Shown here one piece after another: positions 1 to 5,182 of a DNA stretch of 5,182 nt (positions are counted from its first letter, which is position 1; each line of letters starts with the position of its first letter). Under the pieces are notes generated by a model. The model saw only the letters and a program-made list of their open reading frames with translations. It was not told the DNA's origin and searched no databases. The stretch comes from Alphaproteobacteria bacterium (GTDB lineage Bacteria; Pseudomonadota; Alphaproteobacteria; Puniceispirillales; Puniceispirillaceae): NCBI GenBank assembly GCA_011526395.1, contig WTHW01000033.1, forward strand, positions 1 through 5,182. Direction: 5' to 3'. The position numbers and the translations under genes were made by a program.

Positions 1-1
1 A

Positions 2-226
2 TCCTATAGCGGTGATACTGATATTTTCATTACGCCGGGGTTCAATATCGGTTCTGCAGATATGCTTTTAACCAATTTCCATTTGCCAAAATCAACTTTA
101 TTGATGCTAGTTAGCGCATTTTCTGGTTATGATTTCATGATGAAAACTTATGAATTGGCTGTATCAAACAAATATCGCTTCTTCAGTTATGGCGATGCTT
201 GTTTGCTTGAGCGAGGCACCAAATGA
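2..226 (+). CDS. queA: S-adenosylmethionine:tRNA ribosyltransferase-isomerase, C-terminal part (5' end outside window)
   Basis: QueA transfers and isomerises the ribosyl moiety of SAM onto preQ1 at position 34 of tRNA, giving epoxyqueuosine; it is a cytoplasmic enzyme. Only the last 74 codons are visible, in the frame starting at base 2. They show the conserved C-terminal signatures of the family: SGDTDIFITPG near the start, then LLTNFHLPKSTLLMLVSAF, and finally YRFFSYGDA close to the end. The coding sequence ends in TGA at 224-226, and this stop overlaps the tgt start as ATGA. The overlap suggests translational coupling and a single queA-tgt-queG transcript whose promoter lies to the left of the window. 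The short tail after the last motif (CLLERGTK) is within the usual range. The family call is secure; nothing can be said about the missing N-terminal part. Confidence 0.95.
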   Translation, partial: SYSGDTDIFITPGFNIGSADMLLTNFHLPKSTLLMLVSAFSGYDFMMKTYELAVSNKYRFFSYGDACLLERGTK

Positions 227-1389
227 CTTTATTTGCGAGAGATGCTTTTCCACAAGAGCCATTAGATGATTTCAGCTTTTCGCTAAAAACAACAGATGGT
301 ATGGCCCGTCGCGGTGAAATAAAAACAGCTTGGGGAAGCATACAAACACCTGTTTTTATGCCTGTTGGCACCGCCGCATCTGTTAAGGCTATGATGCCCC
401 AATCAGTGGCATCTACCGGCGCTGAGATTATATTATCTAATACATATCATTTGATGCTAAGACCGGGTGCGGAGCGTGTCGCACGGCTTGGCGGTGTGCG
501 CAAAATGATGGGATGGCATAAGCCGTTATTGACAGATTCTGGTGGATTTCAAGTGATGTCACTAGGGGCGTTGCGTAAAATCGATGAGGATGGTGTTACC
601 TTTAAGTCGCATTTAGATGGCTCGTCTCACAGATTAAACCCAGAGATATCAACTGACATTCAACACAAGCTAGATGCCACAATTACGATGGCTTTTGATG
701 AATGTACCCCATATCCTGCGACTCACGAAGTTGCAGCAGATTCAATGAGATTGTCGATGCGCTGGGCTAAAAGGTCACGTGATGCCTTTATTGCCCGAAA
801 GGGGTATGGGCAATTTGGGATAGTGCAAGGCTCAGTATTTGAAGATTTGAGACGTGAATCTGTTGAAAAACTAAGTGAATTAGATTTTGAAGGATATGCA
901 ATTGGCGGTCTTGCTGTTGGCGAGGGGCAAGAGGCAATGTTCGATACGCTAGATTTCACAACGCCCATGATGATGCCAGATAAACCACGTTATCTAATGG
1001 GTGTTGGTAAGCCATCTGATTTGGTGGGTGCTGTTGCAAGAGGTGTTGATATGTTCGATTGTGTTCTGCCAACACGGTCAGGTAGAACAGGTCAAGCATT
1101 CACCAGACGCGGTAGTGTAAATATTAAAAATGCACGCCATAAAGATGATGAAAGGCCACTTGATGAACAATGCCATTGCCCAGCATGTAGTCACTATAGT
1201 CGTGCTTACTTGCATCACCTTTTTAAAGCTGATGAAGTTCAAGGCCTGATGCTGTTAACATGGCACAATCTGCAATATTATCAGGATCTAATGGCTGGTA
1301 TGCGAGAGGCCATTTCAAACCACGAATTTGCAAAATTTGTTGATGCATTTGAAGCGCAACAAGCAGCCGGTGATATAGAGCCAATTTAG
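223..1389 (+). CDS. tgt: Queuine/preQ1 tRNA-ribosyltransferase (tRNA-guanine transglycosylase)
   Basis: Tgt exchanges guanine 34 in tRNAs with GUN anticodons (Asp, Asn, His, Tyr) for preQ1. The protein has 388 residues, normal for bacterial Tgt, and resembles the Zymomonas mobilis enzyme throughout. The TIM-barrel landmarks are present: LLTDSGGFQVMSL with the conserved Asp105, MAFDECTPYPAT with Asp159 and Cys161, GGLAVGEG with Val232, and GVDMFDCVLPTR with the nucleophile Asp279. The zinc site is Cys317, Cys319, Cys322 and His348. Cys161 and Val232 are the bacterial-type pocket residues associated with preQ1 rather than queuine use, which fits the queA and queG neighbours. The start at 223 overlaps the queA stop (ATGA), and a GAGG sequence at 213-216 sits six bases upstream, so this start is preferred over the internal Met27. 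Position 109 is Phe where Z. mobilis has Tyr, a common variation. Confidence 0.98.
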   Translation: MTLFARDAFPQEPLDDFSFSLKTTDGMARRGEIKTAWGSIQTPVFMPVGTAASVKAMMPQSVASTGAEIILSNTYHLMLRPGAERVARLGGVRKMMGWHKPLLTDSGGFQVMSLGALRKIDEDGVTFKSHLDGSSHRLNPEISTDIQHKLDATITMAFDECTPYPATHEVAADSMRLSMRWAKRSRDAFIARKGYGQFGIVQGSVFEDLRRESVEKLSELDFEGYAIGGLAVGEGQEAMFDTLDFTTPMMMPDKPRYLMGVGKPSDLVGAVARGVDMFDCVLPTRSGRTGQAFTRRGSVNIKNARHKDDERPLDEQCHCPACSHYSRAYLHHLFKADEVQGLMLLTWHNLQYYQDLMAGMREAISNHEFAKFVDAFEAQQAAGDIEPI

Positions 1390-1395
1390 AGACAT

Positions 1396-2511
1396 ATGCA
1401 AGACGAGAAAGCCAAGAATTGGATTAAACGCAAAGCATTGGAAAATGGCTTTGATGCATGCCAGATTTCTGACGCAACCTTGCCTGATAAAGTAAAAGAG
1501 CGACTTTCCCATTTTGTTGAACAGCAATATCATGGCGAGATGTCATGGCTAGGTGATACTCAAGAACGACGTGGCTCTCCTGATCACATGTGGCCGCAAG
1601 CTAGGTCAGCCATTGTATTAGGTATGAATTATGGTCCAGACCACAACCCGCTGGATAATCTGAAATTTAGTCTTTCTGGAAATATTTCAGTTTATGCAAG
1701 AGGGCGCGATTATCATGAAGTTGTTAAGGGTAAATTAAAACAGCTAGCAAGCCAAATAGCTTCGCAACTAAAGACTGAAGTAAAGGTGTTTGTCGACACG
1801 GCCCCCTTAATGGAAAAACCATTGGCAGGGCAGGCGGGATTAGGCTGGCAGGGAAAACATACAAATCTTGTTAGTCGTGAATTTGGCTCATGGCTTTTTC
1901 TTGGCGTGATTTTAATAGCCGCGCCATTACCTGAAGATGAGCCAGAGGCAGATCATTGTGGCAATTGCACAGCCTGCCTTGATATTTGCCCTACAAATGC
2001 ATTCCCAGCGCCTTATCAACTAGATGCTAGGCGTTGTATCTCCTATATGACGATTGAGCAAAAAAGTCAGATAGCGTTTGAATACCGCAAATTAATTGGC
2101 AATCGCATATTTGGTTGCGATGACTGCTTGGCAATTTGCCCTTGGAATAAATTTGCAAAGCTTGCAAATGAGCAAAAACTTCATCCAAAACATGAGCCAG
2201 CTTTATGGCCATTGCTTGACCTATTAGATATGGATGATGCTTTGTTCCGTGAAACATTTGCAAATATGCCGGTTAGGCGTGCAGGTTTCGAGCGGTTCAT
2301 GAGAAATGTCCTGATTGCAGCTGGTAACGCTAATGATGAAGTGCTCATTCAAAAAATAAAACCACATTTATGCAGTGATTTGCCATTGGTGCGTTCTATG
2401 GCAGTTTGGGCTCTGAGCTGCTATTTAAGCAAAGAACAGATGAAAACATTATATCGCGAAGATTGCGACAGAATAGTAGAAGACGAATGGAAAAGGGCCC
2501 TTAACCATTAA
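1396..2511 (+). CDS. queG: Epoxyqueuosine reductase (cobalamin and 4Fe-4S dependent)
   Basis: QueG reduces epoxyqueuosine in tRNA to queuosine, the final step of the pathway, using cobalamin and two 4Fe-4S clusters. The 371-residue product has the expected layout. The N-terminal part is the cobalamin-binding half, with the family motif VDTAPLMEKPLA at 133-144 and its conserved Asp134, which is proposed as a proton donor in studied homologues. A ferredoxin-like part follows, with CGNCTACLDICP (Cys188, 191, 194, 198) and a second set at Cys214 and CDDCLAICP (Cys241, 244, 248). The C-terminal segment from about 290 looks like the HEAT-type helices seen in QueG structures. All eight cluster cysteines are present, so the gene appears intact. 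It starts six bases after the tgt stop. The ribosome-binding site is weak (AGAGA at 1388-1392, overlapping the tgt stop), so translation may depend on tgt. The stop codon lies inside a terminator hairpin. Confidence 0.97.
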   Translation: MQDEKAKNWIKRKALENGFDACQISDATLPDKVKERLSHFVEQQYHGEMSWLGDTQERRGSPDHMWPQARSAIVLGMNYGPDHNPLDNLKFSLSGNISVYARGRDYHEVVKGKLKQLASQIASQLKTEVKVFVDTAPLMEKPLAGQAGLGWQGKHTNLVSREFGSWLFLGVILIAAPLPEDEPEADHCGNCTACLDICPTNAFPAPYQLDARRCISYMTIEQKSQIAFEYRKLIGNRIFGCDDCLAICPWNKFAKLANEQKLHPKHEPALWPLLDLLDMDDALFRETFANMPVRRAGFERFMRNVLIAAGNANDEVLIQKIKPHLCSDLPLVRSMAVWALSCYLSKEQMKTLYREDCDRIVEDEWKRALNH

Positions 2512-2524
2512 AGTTAAGAGCCCT
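2494..2524. terminator. Bidirectional intrinsic terminator between convergent queG and glnK
   Basis: The left arm 2494-2505 (AGGGCCCTTAAC) pairs with the right arm 2513-2524 (GTTAAGAGCCCT), giving a 12-bp stem with one C/A mismatch (2499/2519) and a 7-base loop at 2506-2512. On the - strand the stem is followed by TTTTCC, a fair U-tract for ending the amtB-glnK transcript 28 bases after the glnK stop. On the + strand it is followed by CAATTTTAT, a weaker tract for ending the queuosine operon. The last codons and the TAA (2509-2511) of queG lie inside the hairpin. The convergent position supports the call; efficiency cannot be judged from sequence. Confidence 0.75.
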
Positions 2525-2552
2525 CAATTTTATGTGACTTTAGAGTGTTGTA

Positions 2553-2894
2553 CTAGCTAAGCGCTTCATTATTAAGCTCGCCAGTGCGAATGCGGATAGC
2601 TTGTTCCATATCAAGAACAAAGATTTTGCCATCACCGATTTTTTCTGTACCAGCTGCATTCTTTAGTGTTTCCACAATTTGGTCAGCCATATCAGCCTTA
2701 CAAGCTATTTCAAGCTTTACCTTTGGCACAAATGCAACAGCATATTCTGCGCCTCTGTAAATCTCAGTTTGGCCTCTTTGTCTGCCGAAACCTTTAACTT
2801 CGGATACGGTCAGACCTTCAACGCCAAGCTCCATAAGAGCTTCTCTAACATCGTCAAGTTTGAAAGGTTTGATGATTGCGATAATATATTTCAT
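2553..2894 (-). CDS. glnK: Nitrogen regulatory protein PII (GlnK-type by context)
   Basis: This is a PII signal transducer, a cytoplasmic trimer that senses 2-oxoglutarate and ATP/ADP. When paired with AmtB it typically blocks the channel after ammonium shock. The 113-residue length is standard. The family residues fall at canonical positions: the T-loop with Tyr51 (uridylylation site of proteobacterial PII) in QTEIYRGAEY, Gly37-Arg38-Gln39, Lys58, the B-loop GTEKIGDGKIF at 82-92 with Lys90, and the C-loop IRIRTGE with Arg101 and Arg103. The start is supported by AGGA (2902-2905) seven bases upstream. It lies 22 bp downstream of amtB on the same strand, so the two are probably co-transcribed. 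Sequence alone does not separate GlnB from GlnK; the glnK name rests on linkage to amtB. The order (amtB first) is the reverse of the common one. Confidence 0.93.
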   Translation of the reverse strand: MKYIIAIIKPFKLDDVREALMELGVEGLTVSEVKGFGRQRGQTEIYRGAEYAVAFVPKVKLEIACKADMADQIVETLKNAAGTEKIGDGKIFVLDMEQAIRIRTGELNNEALS

Positions 2895-2916
2895 TACTCT
2901 TTCCTATCTATCAGAC

Positions 2917-4197
2917 TTAACCATTATGGTAGCCGCGTTCACCATGTTGTGACAAATCAAGACCTTCAATTTCGTCTTGCTCATCAACACGGATACCGCC
3001 GGTTAGAGCGCCAGCTACTTTCAAAATGATATAGCTTGCGATGGCTGTCCATATAACAGTGATAATCACTGACATGGCCTGTACGCTAAATTGTGACATA
3101 ACAGTTACGCCTTCGCCAAGACCGACGCCTGAAAAAGTCTCAGTCGCCAGCACTGCTACAAGTAGAGAGCCAATGATACCGCCAACGCCGTGTACGGCGA
3201 AAACATCTAGTGAGTCATCAATTTGTAATTTGCCACGAATGATATCAACTGCAAGATAACAGCCATATCCACCAGCAAGGCCTAGAATGATTGCGCCTGG
3301 TACACCAATAAAGCCAGATGCTGGTGTAACAGTGGCAAGACCAGCAACCATGCCGGTTACAATACCGACCAAAGATGGTCTGCCGAAACGTCTCCATTCA
3401 ATGACCATCCACACGAGTGAGGCAACTGACGCTGAGATATGTGTCACAAGGATAGCCATGGCTGCGCTTTGACCGGCGCCCAATGCTGAGCCGCCGTTAA
3501 AGCCAAACCAGCCAACCCACAACATCGAAGCGCCGATCATTGTTAAAACCGGGCTGTGAGGTGGTTGTAGTGAATTTGGAAAGTTACGACGCTTACCAAG
3601 AACAATAGCTGCGACTAGCGCTGCTGTACCAGCAGTTGCGTGAACAACAATGCCGCCAGCAAAGTCTAGTGTTCCCCAGCCAGCCATGATGCCGCCGCCC
3701 CAAATCCAATGCGTAACAGGTGCGTATACGATTAACAGCCATGCGCCTGAGAAAATAAGCACTGTCGAAAATTTGATGCGTTCAACATAAGCCCCGATGA
3801 TAAGTGCCGGTGTAATAATGGCAAATGTCATTTGGAATGTTGCAAATAGAGATTCAGGGATTGTACCAGACAAGCTATCAAATCCTATGCCGGACATGAA
3901 TAAATTATCTAGGTTGCCAAACCATGCACCATCACCGGAAAAGGCGATTGAGTAGCCAGCGATAACCCATAATATTGAGCATAGGCATGCAAGGGCGAAG
4001 TGATGCATCAAAACAGATACAATATTTTTTGGCTGGACTAGACCTGCATAGAATAATGCAAGCCCTGGAAGTGTCATAAATAAGACAAGTGCAGTTGAAG
4101 TGGTAATCCATGCGCTGTCTCCAGTGTCAATCGCTGCAAATGCAGCGGTCGGCGCTAGCAATATAGCACATAGGGTAATTGTTAAATTACGAAACAT
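2917..4197 (-). CDS. amtB: Ammonium transporter (Amt/MEP/Rh family)
   Basis: AmtB is a trimeric inner-membrane channel for ammonium uptake. The 426-residue precursor begins with a cleavable signal peptide (hydrophobic residues about 5-20, likely cut after AFA at 19-21), followed by eleven predicted membrane helices between about 29 and 395. The functional residues of E. coli AmtB can be located with a constant offset of 18: Phe125 and Phe233 (Phe gate), Trp166 and Ser237 (outer ammonium site), Asp178, and the twin histidines His186 and His336. The cytoplasmic tail from about 403 ends in GLDLSQHGERGYHNG, the family-typical tail that contacts GlnK. The start at 4197 has AAAGAG (4205-4210) seven bases upstream. 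The gene is followed by glnK. A sigma-70-like promoter is seen far upstream, and no sigma-54 site was found. The gene appears intact; a plain transporter rather than an Amt-sensor fusion is indicated by the short tail. Confidence 0.97.
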   Translation of the reverse strand: MFRNLTITLCAILLAPTAAFAAIDTGDSAWITTSTALVLFMTLPGLALFYAGLVQPKNIVSVLMHHFALACLCSILWVIAGYSIAFSGDGAWFGNLDNLFMSGIGFDSLSGTIPESLFATFQMTFAIITPALIIGAYVERIKFSTVLIFSGAWLLIVYAPVTHWIWGGGIMAGWGTLDFAGGIVVHATAGTAALVAAIVLGKRRNFPNSLQPPHSPVLTMIGASMLWVGWFGFNGGSALGAGQSAAMAILVTHISASVASLVWMVIEWRRFGRPSLVGIVTGMVAGLATVTPASGFIGVPGAIILGLAGGYGCYLAVDIIRGKLQIDDSLDVFAVHGVGGIIGSLLVAVLATETFSGVGLGEGVTVMSQFSVQAMSVIITVIWTAIASYIILKVAGALTGGIRVDEQDEIEGLDLSQHGERGYHNG

Positions 4198-4331
4198 GAT
4201 AATACTCTTTTACTCTCGATGGGAACACGCAATATGTTCAAAAATGTACGGGTTGGTAACATGTGCTTTGTTTCAACGGCGCGAAAAGTATATATCATCA
4301 CTAAAAACAGAAAAAATGTTTAAAAAATAGG

Positions 4332-4350
4332 CATTAATTTATATTTAATG
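4332..4350. repeat. Perfect inverted repeat CATTAA-N7-TTAATG over the amtB -10 box
   Basis: The arms 4332-4337 and 4345-4350 are perfect inverted copies around a 7-base centre (TTTATAT), and that centre contains the predicted amtB -10 box. Two direct copies of ATAGGCA (4327-4333 and 4359-4365) flank the palindrome; the second overlaps the predicted -35 box. The placement is that of a repressor operator, but AT-rich DNA yields such palindromes often, so function is inference. Confidence 0.4.
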
Positions 4351-4366
4351 ATTAAAATATAGGCAA
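4338..4366 (-). promoter_or_regulatory. Candidate sigma-70-type promoter for amtB-glnK
   Basis: Read on the - strand, TTGCCT (4366-4361) is a -35 box with 4 of 6 consensus bases and TATAAA (4343-4338) is a -10 box with 5 of 6. They are separated by an ideal 17-base spacer. Transcription would start near 4331, giving amtB a leader of about 130 bases. In such AT-rich DNA good matches also arise by chance, so this is a candidate only. Confidence 0.45.
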
Positions 4367-4429
4367 AAAATAAGATTTTTCGTCTCATTCTTGTCATATT
4401 CTTAGCACAGGCTGACAGCGTGAAAGTAC

Positions 4430-4457
4430 TTGTATCAAAGACCTGTTGTCATAGAAT
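4430..4457 (+). promoter_or_regulatory. Candidate sigma-70-type promoter for msrA
   Basis: TTGTAT at 4430-4435 (4 of 6 bases of the -35 consensus) and TAGAAT at 4452-4457 (5 of 6 of the -10) are separated by 16 bases. A start near 4464 would leave a leader of about 20 bases before the ATG at 4485, which includes the AGGAG. An alternative weaker pair begins with CTGACA at 4412-4417, but its spacing to TATCAA is only 15. Confidence 0.4.
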
Positions 4458-4468
4458 AATACGCTATT

Positions 4469-4473
4469 AGGAG
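4469..4473 (+). promoter_or_regulatory. Ribosome binding site of msrA, decides between two starts
   Basis: AGGAG is a strong Shine-Dalgarno core lying 11 bases before the ATG at 4485, which is longer than usual. The second in-frame ATG at 4506 would be 32 bases away and has no purine-rich site of its own. The first ATG is therefore preferred, although the second gives a more conventional signal peptide. Confidence 0.65.
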
Positions 4474-4484
4474 ACGATATTATA

Positions 4485-5099
4485 ATGTTCTATATAAAAA
4501 CAAGCATGGCAAAAAAAATCTTATCTTTGCCTTTTTTGCTGGTGTTGTTTGGAGCGCCTGTTGCATTAGCGGGTTCAAATTACGGTGACTTTGCAAAGAC
4601 AGTGCCAACAACTGCGCAAACGCTTATCGTGGCTGGTGGTTGTTTTTGGTGTATCGAAAAAGATTTTGAAAAGCTCGATGCTGTATATGAGGTGGTATCG
4701 GGATATGCAGGCGGAGAGAGTGAAAACCCGACCTATCGTTCGCATGAAGGTCACAGAGAAGTTGTGCAAGTCTATTACGACCCGGCCGCCATCTCATATG
4801 AAGAGCTGATTTCCTATTATTATCAACATGTTGATTATGAAGATAATGAAGGACAATTTTGCGATCGTGGCTATGCGTACACCCCTGCAATTCATGTAAA
4901 AAATCAAGAGCAACGCGCTGTAGCACAGAAATTAGCACCAGCAACATCTGTCGTGCCGATTGAAAATGATGTGACGTTCTGGCCAGCAGAGCAATATCAT
5001 CAAGATTATTATATGAAAAACCCGTTTAGATATAAATTCTATCGTACAAGCTGTGGCAGAGATAGACGCGTAAAACAGCTCAATGAAGCTAGCTCATAA
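4485..5099 (+). CDS. msrA: Peptide methionine-S-sulfoxide reductase MsrA, exported form
   Basis: MsrA reduces methionine S-sulfoxide in oxidised proteins. The 204-residue product opens with a probable Sec signal peptide: basic MAKK at 8-11, hydrophobic core about 12-27, likely cleavage after ALA at 27-29. No lipobox is seen, so a soluble periplasmic enzyme is likely. The catalytic motif GGCFWC has Cys53 as the nucleophile. The substrate-site residues known from E. coli MsrA (Tyr82, Glu94, Asp129, Tyr134) correspond to Tyr84, Glu92, Asp127 and Tyr132. Cys190 in RTSCGRDRR is the probable resolving cysteine. The loop between Tyr84 and Glu92 is four residues shorter than in E. coli and lacks the equivalent of Cys86. 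No msrB or thioredoxin-like partner is nearby. The gene diverges from amtB and converges with tRNA-Gly. The start could also be Met8 (4506), but the ribosome-binding site favours 4485. Confidence 0.93.
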   Translation: MFYIKTSMAKKILSLPFLLVLFGAPVALAGSNYGDFAKTVPTTAQTLIVAGGCFWCIEKDFEKLDAVYEVVSGYAGGESENPTYRSHEGHREVVQVYYDPAAISYEELISYYYQHVDYEDNEGQFCDRGYAYTPAIHVKNQEQRAVAQKLAPATSVVPIENDVTFWPAEQYHQDYYMKNPFRYKFYRTSCGRDRRVKQLNEASS

Positions 5100-5129
5100 A
5101 CTGGTTTTTTAGGATGTAAAAGAGAATAT

Positions 5130-5182
5130 TGGAGCGGCTGACCAGACTTGAACTGGCCCTAAAAGCTTGGAAGGCTTTTGTG
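5130..5182 (-). tRNA. tRNA-Gly(UCC), 3' portion with encoded CCA (5' part outside window)
   Basis: Read on the - strand, the anticodon stem AAAGC/GCTTT (5178-5174 and 5166-5162) encloses the loop CTTCCAA with anticodon TCC at 5171-5169. A 4-base variable loop TAGG follows (5161-5158), then the T-arm GCCAG-TTCAAGT-CTGGT (5157-5141), the acceptor 3' strand CAGCCGC (5140-5134), discriminator T (5133) and encoded CCA (5132-5130). The 4-base variable loop, the U discriminator and the anticodon loop all match E. coli tRNA-Gly(UCC), which reads GGA and GGG codons. The D-arm and 5' acceptor lie beyond the right edge; the missing 5' acceptor strand should read GCGGCTG. Confidence 0.93.

Larger units (their letters stand above)
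4198..4484. other. Divergent AT-rich intergenic regulatory region between amtB and msrA
   Basis: This 287-base gap separates the divergent amtB and msrA starts. It is very AT-rich in the middle (about 4284-4380), with A-runs at 4284-4287, 4303-4307, 4311-4316, 4322-4327, 4354-4357 and 4365-4370. Several of these are spaced close to whole helical turns, so some intrinsic bending is plausible. It holds the candidate promoters listed separately, a palindrome at 4332-4350, and two ATAGGCA copies 32 bp apart. No convincing open reading frame, RNA gene or riboswitch was recognised in it. Confidence 0.7.

Noticed and set aside
2679..3029. Open frame of 116 codons on the + strand over glnK and the end of amtB
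   Set aside because: It is antisense to two clearly conserved genes and crosses their junction, and the protein matches nothing recognisable.
4100..4330. Open frame of 76 codons on the + strand, running from the amtB 5' end into the intergenic gap
   Set aside because: It is mostly antisense to the amtB signal peptide region, has no recognisable domain, and runs through the predicted amtB leader.
4198..4331. Glutamine riboswitch or other known leader RNA upstream of amtB
   Set aside because: The conserved core GGAAGUAGG and matching stems are absent on the amtB strand.
4391..4453. Direct repeat TTGTCATA at 4391-4398 and 4446-4453
   Set aside because: Eight bases repeated twice 55 bp apart in AT-rich DNA is within chance expectation, and the copies do not fit a promoter spacing.
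4624..4947. Open frame of 107 codons on the - strand inside msrA
   Set aside because: It is a shadow of the conserved msrA reading frame with no family features.
5072..5110. Possible intrinsic terminator for msrA (AAAACAG pairing with CTGGTTTT, then a T-run)
   Set aside because: The pairing needs a bulge and a loop of over 20 bases and starts inside the coding sequence; only the T6 run is convincing.
1..5182. Mobile element, CRISPR array, phage or defence system
   Set aside because: All sizeable frames in plausible positions belong to housekeeping families; no transposase, integrase, repeat-spacer pattern or long terminal repeats were seen.

Overview
The window reads as ordinary chromosomal DNA from a free-living proteobacterium. 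Base composition is moderately AT-rich. The Tgt protein is very close to the alphaproteobacterial (Zymomonas-type) form, including the stretch MAFDECTPYPAT, so an AT-leaning alphaproteobacterium, possibly marine, is the best guess. That assignment is inference; no rRNA or other taxonomic marker is present. I see no mobile element, CRISPR array, toxin system or phage gene.

Region 1 (1-2524, + strand) is a queuosine (Q) tRNA-modification operon. It holds the 3' end of queA, then tgt, which starts inside the queA stop codon through an ATGA overlap, then queG six bases further on. Together they carry out the last steps of Q synthesis. Tgt inserts preQ1 at position 34 of GUN-anticodon tRNAs, QueA adds the epoxycyclopentanediol from SAM, and QueG, a cobalamin and Fe-S enzyme, reduces epoxyqueuosine to queuosine. 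The residues that line the Tgt base pocket are of the bacterial preQ1 type, which fits the presence of QueA and QueG. A hairpin that begins inside the last queG codons and contains its stop codon can serve as a terminator on both strands.

Region 2 (2553-4197, - strand) is an ammonium uptake pair: amtB (ammonium channel) followed 22 bp later by a PII signalling gene, called glnK from context. The order is the reverse of the common glnK-amtB arrangement. No sigma-54 promoter can be found upstream. A sigma-70-like promoter lies about 140 bp upstream of amtB, and a palindrome is centred on its -10 box.

Region 3 (4198-4484) is an AT-rich divergent intergenic region that carries the amtB promoter on the - strand and a promoter for msrA on the + strand.

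Region 4 (4485-5182) holds msrA, encoding a methionine sulfoxide reductase A with an N-terminal signal peptide and therefore probably periplasmic. A convergent tRNA-Gly(UCC) gene follows on the - strand. Its 3' half, including the anticodon and an encoded CCA, is inside the window, and its 5' half lies beyond the right edge.

All genes belong to well-known families. The points worth a second look concern gene order, promoter architecture and details of the secreted MsrA. I did not find evidence of an undescribed system.
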